A stretch of DNA of 13,653 nucleotides from Proteiniphilum sp. (lineage in GTDB: Bacteria > Bacteroidota > Bacteroidia > Bacteroidales > Dysgonomonadaceae). The translations under genes were made by a program, and so were the position numbers. This document shows positions 6,292-13,653 of the stretch, piece by piece. The first letter of the stretch is position 1; each line of letters begins with the position of its first letter. The stretch spans positions 1 to 13,653 of the forward strand of contig JAIRSV010000052.1 of assembly GCA_031255275.1 (NCBI GenBank). Direction: 5' to 3'. The notes beneath the pieces are model-generated. The model made no database searches. It was not told where the DNA came from and saw nothing but the letters and a program-made list of their open reading frames with translations.

Positions 6292-7761
6292 CTACGGCAT
6301 ATCCGGCAATTTCCAGCCATTCTGATATGTGTGCCTGATCATTTCTTCCGCATACTCGATGGCATTCACCGGATCTGTCCACGTCTTGTCGAAAGTGGGG
6401 TGACCGTTGGTAATCTTGAAACCATCTTCGATAACGGTTCTGATAGTTGCATCGGCCGGAATATTCGTGAACTTCATATTTTCACCATCCCATTCCAGCT
6501 CCTGGTTCAACGACTGCAGTCTCACGGCAAGTACGCCCATTACCACCATTTCGTTGAAAGGCCCTGCTTCCGAGAAAGGAGAAGCGGTCTGAACGCGATT
6601 TTCGGGAGACTCCTTACATGCGCGAACCCAGTCCATTTCGTGCGAAAGAGTTACTTCGCGCTGCGTCTTCGGGGAATCGGGCTTGCGTCCGGATACCAGC
6701 CACGGATCCTTTCCGTAGCAGCCGCAGACGAGCGTATCTTTGGTTCCGTAGAAAATCGCGGCGCCTCCGCTATCATTCAGGCTCTTGCCTGCCGGGATAC
6801 CTTCGGGACGTATGGGCGTTAATCCTCCGTCATACCAGGTTACTTCCACTTCGGGCATGCCCACTTTCGGCAGATTGTCGCGCTGCGGGAACACATATTT
6901 CACCATTTGCGCATTGGGAGCGCAGTCGGTAAGCAACAAGGTGGACGATCCCTGCACTTTGGTGGGATATCCCAGATTCAGCCCCTTGAATACCGGATGA
7001 AGGATATGACAGGCCATATCTCCCAAAGCTCCGGTTCCGAAATCCCACCATCCGCGCCAGTTCCAGGGATGGTAAATTTCGTTGAACGGACGTTTTTTGG
7101 CCGGCCCGATAAAAAGTTCCCAGTTCAGTGTGGAAGGTACCTTGTGTACCTGCTTGGGAGTCATTAGTCCCTGCGGCCAGATAGGTCTGTCGGTAAACGT
7201 CTCCACTTTCGTTACTTCACCGATCTGTCCGTCTCTGATCCAGTCGATTACCTGACGTACGCCTGCACCGGAAGAACCCTGGTTCCCCATGCTGGTAGCC
7301 ACTTTGTGTTTGGCTGCGAGCTTCGTCAGCAGACGCGACTCGTATACGCTGTGCGTAAGCGGTTTCTGCACGTACACGTGCTTACCCATAGTCATGGCGT
7401 CGGCGGCAATGATCGCGTGTGTATGATCGGCAGTAGCAACCACTACGCCGTCGATGGTCTTACCCAGCTCATCATACATCTTTCTGTAGTCGTAATACTT
7501 CTTGGCACCTGAGTATTCTTCGAATACATGTTTACTGTATTTCCAGTCCACGTCGCAAAGCCCTACGATATTCTCGCCCTTAAGCTCGCTCAGGTTGGAA
7601 TTACCCATTCCACCTATTCCAACGGCAGCAATATTGAGTTTATCGCTCGGAGCCTTGTAACCCATACTCTTTCCCAGTACCGATGAGGGTACGACCGTTA
7701 ACCCGGCTGCGGCTATCGCACCGGTTTCTAAAAATTTTCTCCTTGAAATTTTTGATGACAT
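6292..7761 (-). CDS. Tat-exported Gfo/Idh/MocA-family oxidoreductase, about 489 aa
   Basis: NAD(P)-dependent sugar dehydrogenase family. The N-terminus MSSKISRRKFLETGAIAAAG is a Tat signal (RR at 7-8), so it should be exported folded with its cofactor. The Rossmann motif GIGGMG is at 48-53. The usual family motif EKP appears as QKP (VYVQKPLTHS, 132-134), which keeps the catalytic-type Lys. GDMACH (247-252, Asp 248 and His 252), after WRGWWDFGTGALGD, supplies the Asp/His of the substrate site. I chose the ATG at 7761 because it puts RR at the usual distance. In-frame ATG 7767 and GTG 7788 are possible and would add 2 or 9 residues. The upstream oxidoreductase ends at 7800, so the two genes are tightly coupled. 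It corresponds in family and position to BT2158 as I remember it, a glycoside C3 oxidoreductase. Substrate here unproven. Confidence 0.93.
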   Translation of the reverse strand: MSSKISRRKFLETGAIAAAGLTVVPSSVLGKSMGYKAPSDKLNIAAVGIGGMGNSNLSELKGENIVGLCDVDWKYSKHVFEEYSGAKKYYDYRKMYDELGKTIDGVVVATADHTHAIIAADAMTMGKHVYVQKPLTHSVYESRLLTKLAAKHKVATSMGNQGSSGAGVRQVIDWIRDGQIGEVTKVETFTDRPIWPQGLMTPKQVHKVPSTLNWELFIGPAKKRPFNEIYHPWNWRGWWDFGTGALGDMACHILHPVFKGLNLGYPTKVQGSSTLLLTDCAPNAQMVKYVFPQRDNLPKVGMPEVEVTWYDGGLTPIRPEGIPAGKSLNDSGGAAIFYGTKDTLVCGCYGKDPWLVSGRKPDSPKTQREVTLSHEMDWVRACKESPENRVQTASPFSEAGPFNEMVVMGVLAVRLQSLNQELEWDGENMKFTNIPADATIRTVIEDGFKITNGHPTFDKTWTDPVNAIEYAEEMIRHTYQNGWKLPDMP

Positions 7762-7799
7762 AAGCATTTGTTTTGGATTAAACTTCACATTCTTGATAT

Positions 7800-9464
7800 T
7801 TATTCTCTGGTTATCTCTTCTTTATCTTTATCCCAGTACATTGTTCTTCCTTCCAGGTACGAGCGTGTTCCCATGTGGGCGGTAATGGCTTCCTCGAATC
7901 CCCGGTCAATGTTGCAGGAGGGTTGCCTGCCGTTCCTGATACATTCGAGCCACTCTTTCAGATGCAGGAAAGTGGTGTTGTAACGCTTTCCGCTGATGAA
8001 TGAATAGAGAAGCCCTCTTTCGGCAAAATACTTTTCGGTAGCGGTGGAAACGGCGTCTACGCTCTTCCCCGGTATATAGGTATAGAACGGTTCGCCCGAT
8101 TTCACGACATCCTGTTCGATCTGCGCGCGATACTGTTCGGACTGCGGATCCACGGTCACCGTAAGCGTGTTTCCCACCTCCATGGTTGCATCGTGCCCCA
8201 TAATCTTCCGGCTCCGGCTGAACTGGCTGGCCAGCGTGGCCGAGTATAGCATGGTGAGTTCCCTTTCTCTGAACTCGAATACGGTATGCAGTACATCGGG
8301 CACGGTGCGTCCGTCCTTAAAGAAATAGATTCCGCCCGATGAGCTGGCCGATGAGGGAATTCCCAGGTGGAGTATCTGATTCATCGCATCATATTCGTGC
8401 GTCAGCAGGTCTCCGCTCAGTCCGGTACTGTAATCCCACCAGCAGCGCCAGCGGAAAAACCGCTCAAGGCTGAATTTGTCGCGGGATTCCGGCCCCACGT
8501 ACTTCGACAGTCCTGCCGAAGTCATATAGTCCATATATTCTTTTATCCTGTCCGGATCTCCTTCGAATTGCTTCCAGTCGACGGTTTTCGGGTTGGCGTC
8601 CCTGTGTATGGAATAAACCCATGCGCCGTTGGGGTCATTGCGGTTGGTACCGGTCTCTATCACGGAGATTCTCCCCAACAGCCCTTTTTCGATGATCTGC
8701 CGCGCTCTCTCGTAGGCTTCGATCTGCCGGTTCTGGTGTCCCAACTGGAATATCAGGTGCGGATTGCTTCTCATCAGGGAACGGAGTTCGTATGTTTCCG
8801 GAACTGTCCATGTCATGGGTTTCTCCAGGTAGACGTGCTTTCCCGCCCGGATGGCGTCCATAGCCATAGTTCCGTGCCAGTGGTCGGGCGATGCGATCAC
8901 TACGGCGTCCACGTCGGGGGCGGCCAGCAATTCCCGGTAGTGGCGATAGCGCCTGGGTTCGGTACCCGGCGTCCCGTTCACTCCTTCCCGGTGGATATTT
9001 GCGCCGGCTTTTATCGCATCTTCGGCATAGGTGTCAAAAATGTCGCAGACGGCTGTGATCTCTACCCGCAGGTCTTCCTGCTCTGCGAAGTCCTGATAAC
9101 GGGTATTTGCCGAGTTTATTCTCGACTGTTCAATCAGGTTTTCCACGTATTCGGGTGTGGCGAAACCCAGTCCCTGCATCAATTGCGCTCCCCTGATGCC
9201 GAAACCGATGATTCCCAGCCGGATTACCTGCGCTCCGGAAGAGGTGGGCGAATAGGGGGCCGCTTCATTCCCGAAACGGAACATCCCGGCGGCATTGCGG
9301 TTGATGTTTTCCGCTTTTTTCTTTCTGTAAACTCCATAGGCCATAGCGCCCAGCACGGGGACGGTGGCTATCACTTTGAGCGCGTCGCGGCGTCCCTGCG
9401 AGACTTCCTTCGCCGAGGGGTTTTCCTCTCCCGTTTGATTGTTTATCTCTTTTTTTTCTTCCAT
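7800..9464 (-). CDS. Membrane-anchored Gfo/Idh/MocA-family oxidoreductase, 554 aa
   Basis: Second member of the same dehydrogenase family, longer and distinct from its neighbour. A charged 24-residue cytoplasmic start (MEEKKEINNQTGEENPSAKE) precedes GRRDALK (RR 25-26) and a hydrophobic segment, about 31-46, then RKKK. This reads as a Tat-type signal anchor with no clear cleavage site. The Rossmann motif is GFGIRG (87-92), CDIFD follows near 140, and the intact EKP motif is at 214-216 (VYLEKPMTW). GDLLTHEYD, after RWRCWWDYSTGLSGD, supplies the usual Asp/His. It lies between DoxX (11 bp) and the Tat oxidoreductase, and matches BT2159 in family and order as I recall. It probably works with its neighbour in reversible oxidation of a sugar at the envelope. 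Family firm, substrate and anchor inferred. Confidence 0.93.
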   Translation of the reverse strand: MEEKKEINNQTGEENPSAKEVSQGRRDALKVIATVPVLGAMAYGVYRKKKAENINRNAAGMFRFGNEAAPYSPTSSGAQVIRLGIIGFGIRGAQLMQGLGFATPEYVENLIEQSRINSANTRYQDFAEQEDLRVEITAVCDIFDTYAEDAIKAGANIHREGVNGTPGTEPRRYRHYRELLAAPDVDAVVIASPDHWHGTMAMDAIRAGKHVYLEKPMTWTVPETYELRSLMRSNPHLIFQLGHQNRQIEAYERARQIIEKGLLGRISVIETGTNRNDPNGAWVYSIHRDANPKTVDWKQFEGDPDRIKEYMDYMTSAGLSKYVGPESRDKFSLERFFRWRCWWDYSTGLSGDLLTHEYDAMNQILHLGIPSSASSSGGIYFFKDGRTVPDVLHTVFEFRERELTMLYSATLASQFSRSRKIMGHDATMEVGNTLTVTVDPQSEQYRAQIEQDVVKSGEPFYTYIPGKSVDAVSTATEKYFAERGLLYSFISGKRYNTTFLHLKEWLECIRNGRQPSCNIDRGFEEAITAHMGTRSYLEGRTMYWDKDKEEITRE

Positions 9465-9475
9465 AAAAATGACGG

Positions 9476-9955
9476 TTACTTGCTTCTGCGAAATATTAAG
9501 TTGTCGAAACTGATCGCCCTCGAGGCCGGAAACAGCATCAGTACCGCTACGGTGACCAGCATGATCAAATTTTTGTCGATCCAGAGACAGGATCCGTCGA
9601 CGGGCAGAATATACTCCGCAAACAGCAGGGGGGGGTGCGAAAGGTAGTAGAGCAGCAAAAAGAGCATGGCTCCCATATAACCTGTATTTGTAAAAAGGCC
9701 CAGAATGAGTGACAGGCCTGCGAGTGTCAATCCCCAGGTATTGATAAAATTGACGGCTCCGAGCAGCGCCGGATTTTCGGCCAACTGTACGAAGAAGGGT
9801 GCAAAGATTCCTTTGGAATCAATCAGATAGCCGTAGGCCGACCAGTTTGGGGTGAATACTTTTGCCAAACCTTCATACAAAAAATACCATCCTATCAGTA
9901 TACGCAGTATGAACAGTGCGTATTGTTGTAATTTGCTACATTGTGATGATTGCAT
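9476..9955 (-). CDS. DoxX-family inner-membrane protein, 159 aa
   Basis: Small four-helix membrane protein. Hydrophobic segments lie at about 12-30 (with the family pattern LRILIGWYFLYEGLAKV), 64-88, 92-107 and 129-143. FTPNWSAYGY after the first helix, and the overall length, fit DoxX. DoxX relatives include the membrane part of archaeal thiosulfate:quinone oxidoreductase, and many bacterial members have no known role. It is the first gene of the minus-strand cluster and is separated by only 11 bp from the anchored oxidoreductase, so the two are probably co-translated. This suggests a membrane partner for the sugar oxidoreductases, possibly in electron transfer, but nothing in the sequence proves a redox cofactor. 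A cytoplasmic-side basic tail (FRRSK) ends the protein. The start at 9955 is the only ATG that keeps the first helix in place. Confidence 0.88.
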   Translation of the reverse strand: MQSSQCSKLQQYALFILRILIGWYFLYEGLAKVFTPNWSAYGYLIDSKGIFAPFFVQLAENPALLGAVNFINTWGLTLAGLSLILGLFTNTGYMGAMLFLLLYYLSHPPLLFAEYILPVDGSCLWIDKNLIMLVTVAVLMLFPASRAISFDNLIFRRSK

Positions 9956-10010
9956 CTCTTATTCGACTTAATAAATCTTCCTTTTTTTACTGCGGTGCAG
10001 AACACGCGCG

Positions 10011-10042
10011 TAAAAGTAGAACAAATATTTTTGAAAATGAAA
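10011..10042 (-). promoter_or_regulatory. Candidate promoter of the DoxX-led operon
   Basis: On minus, TTTC (10042-10039), a 20-nt spacer and TACTTTTA (10018-10011) match TTTG-N20-TAnnTTTG in all but two defined bases. It would start transcription about 50 nt before the DoxX ATG at 9955. This is weaker than the two consensus promoters elsewhere in the window. Confidence 0.38.
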
Positions 10043-10180
10043 TTTATGACGGAATCTTTTCAGTGTTCACTTACAGAATCGCTATTTTCCAGGCACGGAT
10101 ACGATGATTTTTCCGTATATTGTACCCGGAACGCAAATATATGGATTTTATCCGTAAGAATGGGGAAAAACCGATATTTG

Positions 10181-10220
10181 CAGCAAATGCTGTGAAACAA
10201 ATCGTTTGATCGATTGTTTC
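10181..10220 (+). repeat. Two inverted repeats in the leader of the acyl-CoA ligase gene
   Basis: CAGCA-AA-TGCTG (10181-10192) is a short palindrome. Next to it, GAAACAAATCG (10194-10204) and CGATTGTTTC (10211-10220) form a 10-bp stem with one bulged A and a 6-nt loop. No T run follows, so this is not a terminator. It could be an operator for a regulator of fatty-acid use or an mRNA hairpin 48 nt before the start codon. Confidence 0.45.
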
Positions 10221-10267
10221 TAAGAAAACAAAAAGCTCTGAATGCTAATTTATTGAAAATAGAACAG

Positions 10268-11923
10268 ATGAATCAAAATACTTTTTTGGGACTGATCGAG
10301 CAAAGTGTTCGCAACCACTGGGAGATGCCGGCGATGACTGATTACCGGGGAAAGACTTTTTATTACAGGGATTTCGCACGTGAAATAGACCGGCTGCATG
10401 ATTATTTTAAGGCGGCCGGCATACGGCGGGGGGACAAAATTGCGATATGCGGCAAAAATTCCGCGCGATGGGCCATATCCTTTTTCGCGACTCTCTCTTA
10501 CGGGGCGGTGGCGGTGAGTATCCTGCACGAGTTTGACAGGAACAGCATACGGTTTATTATAAATCATTCCGATTCGAGAATGCTTTTTGCGGACGAGAGT
10601 ATCTGGAATGGGATCGATGATAAGAGTATTCCGATGGTCGAGGCTGTTTTTTCTCTCGACGGTTTTTCTCTGCTGAAAGCGGCGACAGTGGGGCTGAAGG
10701 AGTTTGACGATAACGCTCAGGCGTATTTCGAAAAGAAATATGAACGGGGGTTTTTTGTAAACGATATTGCTTTCCGCGCGGACAGGCCGGATGAGCTGGC
10801 GGTGATCAATTATACCTCCGGTACCACGAGCAGCCCCAAGGGGGTGATGCTGCCTTACAGAAGTCTGTGGTCGAATACCAGGTTTGCCAATGAGGCTCTC
10901 TGGTTTGTCCGGCCGGGTGACAGTATCGTCTGTATGCTGCCGATGGCACATGCTTACGGTCTCGCTTTCGAGATTCTCAACTCCGTCTCTCTGGGTTGCC
11001 ATATCCATTTCCTGGGAAAAACTCCTTCGCCGAAGGTGTTGATGGAAATGTTTTCGGAAGTGAAACCCAAGGTGGCGCTGGTTGTTCCTCTTATCATAGA
11101 GAAGATCGTCAACCGGAGTGTTCTTCCGAAACTGAGGCAGGGGGCGACAAAAGTCCTTGCCGGGGTGCCGCTGCTTAACGGGGTTGTGTATGGCCGGGTA
11201 CGGAAGTCGATGATCGACTTCTTCGGCGGAAGGATGGTGGAGGTGATCATCGGCGGCGCGGCGCTTAATCCGGATGTGGAGAGGTTTCTCAGGAAAATAA
11301 AATTTCCCTATACCGTGGGGTACGGTATGACGGAGTGTGGCCCGCTGATCTCTTACTGTTACTGGAAAAGGTATCGGGAGCGTTCCTGCGGAAAGGCGGT
11401 GGACAGGATGTATGTGAAAATCGATTCGGAGGATCCGCAAAATATCGTGGGTGAGATTCTGACTCGGGGCAGTAACCTGATGCTGGGGTATTACAAAAAC
11501 GAGGAGGCTACGGGCGAAGCTTTTACGGCGGGCGGCTGGCTGAAAACGGGTGACCTGGGGACTGTGGACTGTGACGGATTTGTCTATATCAGGGGGAGAA
11601 ACAAGAATATGATGCTGGGGCCTTCGGGACAGAATATTTATCCGGAGGAGATTGAGGAGAAGATCAACGGTTCGCCGTATGTGAGCGAGTCGCTGGCCAT
11701 CAGCGAAAACGAAAAAATCGTCGCGCTGATTGTTCCCGACCGGGAGGCTCTGCGGGATGTGGAACAGGACGGGGAGGAGATGAATGCCGTCTTCGGACGA
11801 GTGATCGCGGAGGTGAATACGCTGTTGCCTTCCTACAGCAGGATCAGTTCTTTCCGGCTTCAGGAGGAGGAGTTTGAGAAAACGCCTAAACAAAGTATCA
11901 GGCGGTTTAAATACCAGCCGTGA
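10268..11923 (+). CDS. AMP-forming long-chain acyl-CoA ligase, 551 aa
   Basis: ANL-superfamily enzyme that activates a carboxylic acid, probably a long-chain fatty acid, to acyl-AMP and then acyl-CoA. The phosphate-binding loop is YTSGTTSSPKGVML (182-195). GYGMTECGP (351-359) is the A5 motif, GWLKTGDLG (423-431) the A7 motif, and GRNKNMMLGPSGQNIYPEEIE (443-463) the hinge and A8 region. The A10-type lysine is in EKTPKQSIRRFKY (Lys 541). Length and closing motifs show a complete single-domain ligase with no carrier or reductase domain. I chose the ATG at 10268 (MNQNTFLGLIEQS). An in-frame TTG at 10214 would add 18 residues but lies inside an inverted repeat. It is alone on its strand, with its own terminator, so no pathway partner is indicated. 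Family firm, chain length unknown. Confidence 0.93.
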   Translation: MNQNTFLGLIEQSVRNHWEMPAMTDYRGKTFYYRDFAREIDRLHDYFKAAGIRRGDKIAICGKNSARWAISFFATLSYGAVAVSILHEFDRNSIRFIINHSDSRMLFADESIWNGIDDKSIPMVEAVFSLDGFSLLKAATVGLKEFDDNAQAYFEKKYERGFFVNDIAFRADRPDELAVINYTSGTTSSPKGVMLPYRSLWSNTRFANEALWFVRPGDSIVCMLPMAHAYGLAFEILNSVSLGCHIHFLGKTPSPKVLMEMFSEVKPKVALVVPLIIEKIVNRSVLPKLRQGATKVLAGVPLLNGVVYGRVRKSMIDFFGGRMVEVIIGGAALNPDVERFLRKIKFPYTVGYGMTECGPLISYCYWKRYRERSCGKAVDRMYVKIDSEDPQNIVGEILTRGSNLMLGYYKNEEATGEAFTAGGWLKTGDLGTVDCDGFVYIRGRNKNMMLGPSGQNIYPEEIEEKINGSPYVSESLAISENEKIVALIVPDREALRDVEQDGEEMNAVFGRVIAEVNTLLPSYSRISSFRLQEEEFEKTPKQSIRRFKYQP

Positions 11924-11953
11924 GGGATTTGCGGAGTTATCTGCCGATTAATG

Positions 11954-11997
11954 AAAGGGCCGTTTCAGCATGAAGTCTGAAACGGCTCTTTTTCTTT
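11954..11997 (+). terminator. Terminator of the acyl-CoA ligase gene
   Basis: AAAGGGCCGTTTCAG (11954-11968) pairs with CTGAAACGGCTCTTT (11977-11991) in a 15-bp stem with one G-U type pair and an 8-nt loop, followed by TTCTTT. On minus it could also stop carB transcripts, though the minus T run is short. Confidence 0.87.
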
Positions 11998-12045
11998 GAA
12001 ATTTATGTCAATCCGGTTTTGACCCTTCAGCAACTGTATCTGCCG

Positions 12046-13653
12046 TCAGTATTCGTCCCAGCTTTTGATCCCGATGCCTTCCCGGTTCATATTGCAGAAA
12101 GCGGTGATGAAGGCGCCGGCGAGACGGGCGTTGGTAATGAGGGGGATATTGCAGTCTATGGCGCCGCGACGTATCTTGTATCCGTTGGTCAGCTCCCGCT
12201 CGGTGAGATTTTTGGGTATGTTGATGATCAGATCGAATTTCCTTTCGGCAATCATTTCGTCTACCTTCAGTGCTGCGCCTTTTTCGTCGGGCCAGGCTAC
12301 GTACAGGCTTTTTACGCCGTTTTCTTCCAGAAACTTCTGTGTCCCTCCGGTGGCGTAGAGGTTGTAGCCGTGTTGCTGCAAAAGGCGACAGGCGTCCAGC
12401 AGGTCGACTTTGGATCGGGTTCCGCCGGAGGAGACCATGATGTTTTTTTCCGGAATACGGTATCCCACGGCCAGCATCGAGGTGAGCAGGGCGTCGTCGA
12501 AGTGGTCGCCGATGGCTCCCACTTCGCCGGTGGAGGCCATGTCGACGCCCAGTACGGGGTCGGCTTTCTGCAGGCGGGTGAAGGAGAACTGGGGGGCTTT
12601 GATCCCTACGTAGTCGAGTTCGAATGCCGATTTTTCAGGCTTTTCTGCGGGAATACCGAGCATCATTTTTGTGGCGAGATCTATGAAGTTAATCTTCAGA
12701 ACTTTTGAAACGAAGGGAAATGATCTTGATGCCCGCAGATTGCACTCGATTACTCTGATGGCGTTGTCTTTGGCCAGAAACTGTATATTGAAGGGGCCGG
12801 TTATTTGCAGGGCGTGTGCTATCTCGCGCGTGATCCGCTTGATTTTCCGCACTGTCTGTACGTATATTTTCTGCGGCGGAAACTGTATGGTGGCGTCGCC
12901 CGAATGTACGCCGGCGAACTCTACGTGTTCGGAGATGGCGTATACGATCAGTTCGCCGTTCCGCGCCACGGCGTCCATCTCTATCTCTTTGGCATTTTCG
13001 ACGAATTCGGAGACTACTACGGGATATTTGGCCGATACTTCGGTGGCGAGCGTGAGGAAGTGTTCCAGTTCCTTTTCGTTGGAGCAGACGTTCATGGCGG
13101 CTCCCGAAAGAACGTAGGACGGCCGTACCAGCAGCGGGAATCCTACTTCGTCGGCAAACTGATGGATGTCGTCGAGGGTAGTAAGCTCTTTCCAGCGCGG
13201 CTGGTCGATACCCAGACGGTCGAGCATGGAAGAAAATTTGTGACGGTCTTCGGCATTATCAATGCTTCGCGCTCCCGTGCCCAGAATGCGCACGCCCGCC
13301 TGGTCGAGCCTTACCGCCAGGTTATTGGGTATCTGTCCCCCCACGGAAAGAATCACCCCGTGCGGATCCTCCAGTTCTATAATGTCCATTACCCGCTCGT
13401 ACGACAGTTCGTCGAAGTAGAGGCGGTCGCACATATCGTAGTCGGTCGAAACCGTTTCGGGATTATAGTTGATCATCACCGAGCGGAAACCCTCTTTGCG
13501 AACGGTAGTCAGCGCGTTCACCGAGCACCAGTCAAACTCTACCGACGAGCCGATGCGATAAGCGCCCGACCCCAGCACGATGACCGAACGGTGGTCGCCT
13601 ACGTAATGCACATCGTTTTCCGACCCGTTATAGGTGAGATAGAGATAATTGGT
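12046..13653 (-). CDS. carB: Carbamoyl-phosphate synthase large subunit, C-terminal half (partial)
   Basis: The open frame runs to the right edge without a start (it reads TNYLYLTYNGSEND before the GTG at 13611), so only the last ~535 residues of a normally ~1,070-residue protein are in the window. It makes carbamoyl phosphate from bicarbonate, ammonia and ATP for arginine and pyrimidine synthesis. VIVLGSGAYRIGSSVEFDW opens the second carboxyphosphate/carbamate half. NPETVSTDYDMCDRLYF and the ATP-grasp stretch VIECNLRASRSFPFVSKVL follow. The final ~136 residues (12046-12456) are the MGS-like allosteric domain, with GGTRSKVDLL, YATGGTQKFL and a closing IGIKSWDEY. The YRIGSSVEFDW signature resembles animal CPS1/CAD rather than the E. 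coli type (NRIGQGIEFDY). The stop at 12046 faces the ligase terminator. carA is not in the window. Confidence 0.95.
   Translation of the reverse strand, partial: TNYLYLTYNGSENDVHYVGDHRSVIVLGSGAYRIGSSVEFDWCSVNALTTVRKEGFRSVMINYNPETVSTDYDMCDRLYFDELSYERVMDIIELEDPHGVILSVGGQIPNNLAVRLDQAGVRILGTGARSIDNAEDRHKFSSMLDRLGIDQPRWKELTTLDDIHQFADEVGFPLLVRPSYVLSGAAMNVCSNEKELEHFLTLATEVSAKYPVVVSEFVENAKEIEMDAVARNGELIVYAISEHVEFAGVHSGDATIQFPPQKIYVQTVRKIKRITREIAHALQITGPFNIQFLAKDNAIRVIECNLRASRSFPFVSKVLKINFIDLATKMMLGIPAEKPEKSAFELDYVGIKAPQFSFTRLQKADPVLGVDMASTGEVGAIGDHFDDALLTSMLAVGYRIPEKNIMVSSGGTRSKVDLLDACRLLQQHGYNLYATGGTQKFLEENGVKSLYVAWPDEKGAALKVDEMIAERKFDLIINIPKNLTERELTNGYKIRRGAIDCNIPLITNARLAGAFITAFCNMNREGIGIKSWDEY

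Larger units (their letters stand above)
9956..10267. other. Intergenic region between divergent DoxX operon and acyl-CoA ligase
   Basis: 312 bp, AT-richer than its flanks, with no convincing gene. It holds a candidate minus-strand promoter (10011-10042). A second TAnnTTTG box on minus (TATATTTG, 10141-10134) has no matching -33. GATATTTG (10173-10180) on plus is a 7/8 match that might serve the ligase gene. The inverted repeats at 10181-10192 and 10194-10220 lie in the ligase leader. Confidence 0.5.

Noticed and set aside
9950..10195. Plus-strand ORF of 81 aa in the spacer upstream of the acyl-CoA ligase
   Set aside because: It overlaps the DoxX start on the other strand, has no recognisable motif or ribosome-binding region, and its composition follows the AT-rich spacer.
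10250..11893. Long minus-strand ORF (547 aa) opposite the acyl-CoA ligase
   Set aside because: It is the mirror of a well-supported gene, rich in H, R and P, with no recognisable motif.

Overview
The window comes from a Bacteroidota chromosome, most likely order Bacteroidales. Three kinds of evidence point there. Several promoters have the Bacteroidota form TTTG-N20-TAnnTTTG, ribosome-binding regions are A-rich with little Shine-Dalgarno signal, and the gene content includes many lipoproteins, a very large TlpA-type thioredoxin lipoprotein, a DUF1080 protein and Tat-exported Gfo/Idh/MocA oxidoreductases. The assignment rests on the sequence alone and was not checked by search.

Layout. Positions 1-245 are a strict 21-bp tandem repeat array that runs off the left edge. 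It is followed by what looks like the frameshifted stub of an inner-membrane acyltransferase gene (336-412) and a bidirectional terminator. A thioredoxin-domain lipoprotein gene (563-2467, minus) has its own promoter and terminator. It diverges from tyrS (2774-4066, plus), which is followed by a tRNA-Gln(TTG) gene with its own promoter and terminator.

The centre is a five-gene minus-strand cluster, transcribed from about 9955 down to 4465: DoxX-family membrane protein, membrane-anchored Gfo/Idh/MocA oxidoreductase, Tat-signal Gfo/Idh/MocA oxidoreductase, DUF1080 lipoprotein (3-keto-glycoside hydrolase family) and a lipoprotein sugar-phosphate isomerase/epimerase-like TIM barrel. The last four have the same families and order that I recall for the Bacteroides thetaiotaomicron BT2159-BT2156 operon, linked to glucosinolate activation and glycoside 3-oxidation. 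The likely chemistry is oxidation of a glycoside at C3 outside the cytoplasm, cleavage of the resulting 3-keto-glycoside, and further handling of the keto sugar. All four proteins carry export signals. The DoxX gene at the head of the operon suggests a membrane partner for electron disposal, but that is inference.

To the right, a stand-alone AMP-forming long-chain acyl-CoA ligase gene (10268-11923, plus) ends at a strong terminator. It converges on the C-terminal half of carB (12046 to the right edge, minus), whose sequence signature resembles the eukaryotic CAD/CPS1 type. No transposase, CRISPR array, rRNA gene or phage gene was seen. The least explained parts are the 21-bp array with the adjacent gene stub, and the nested hairpin inside the sugar operon.
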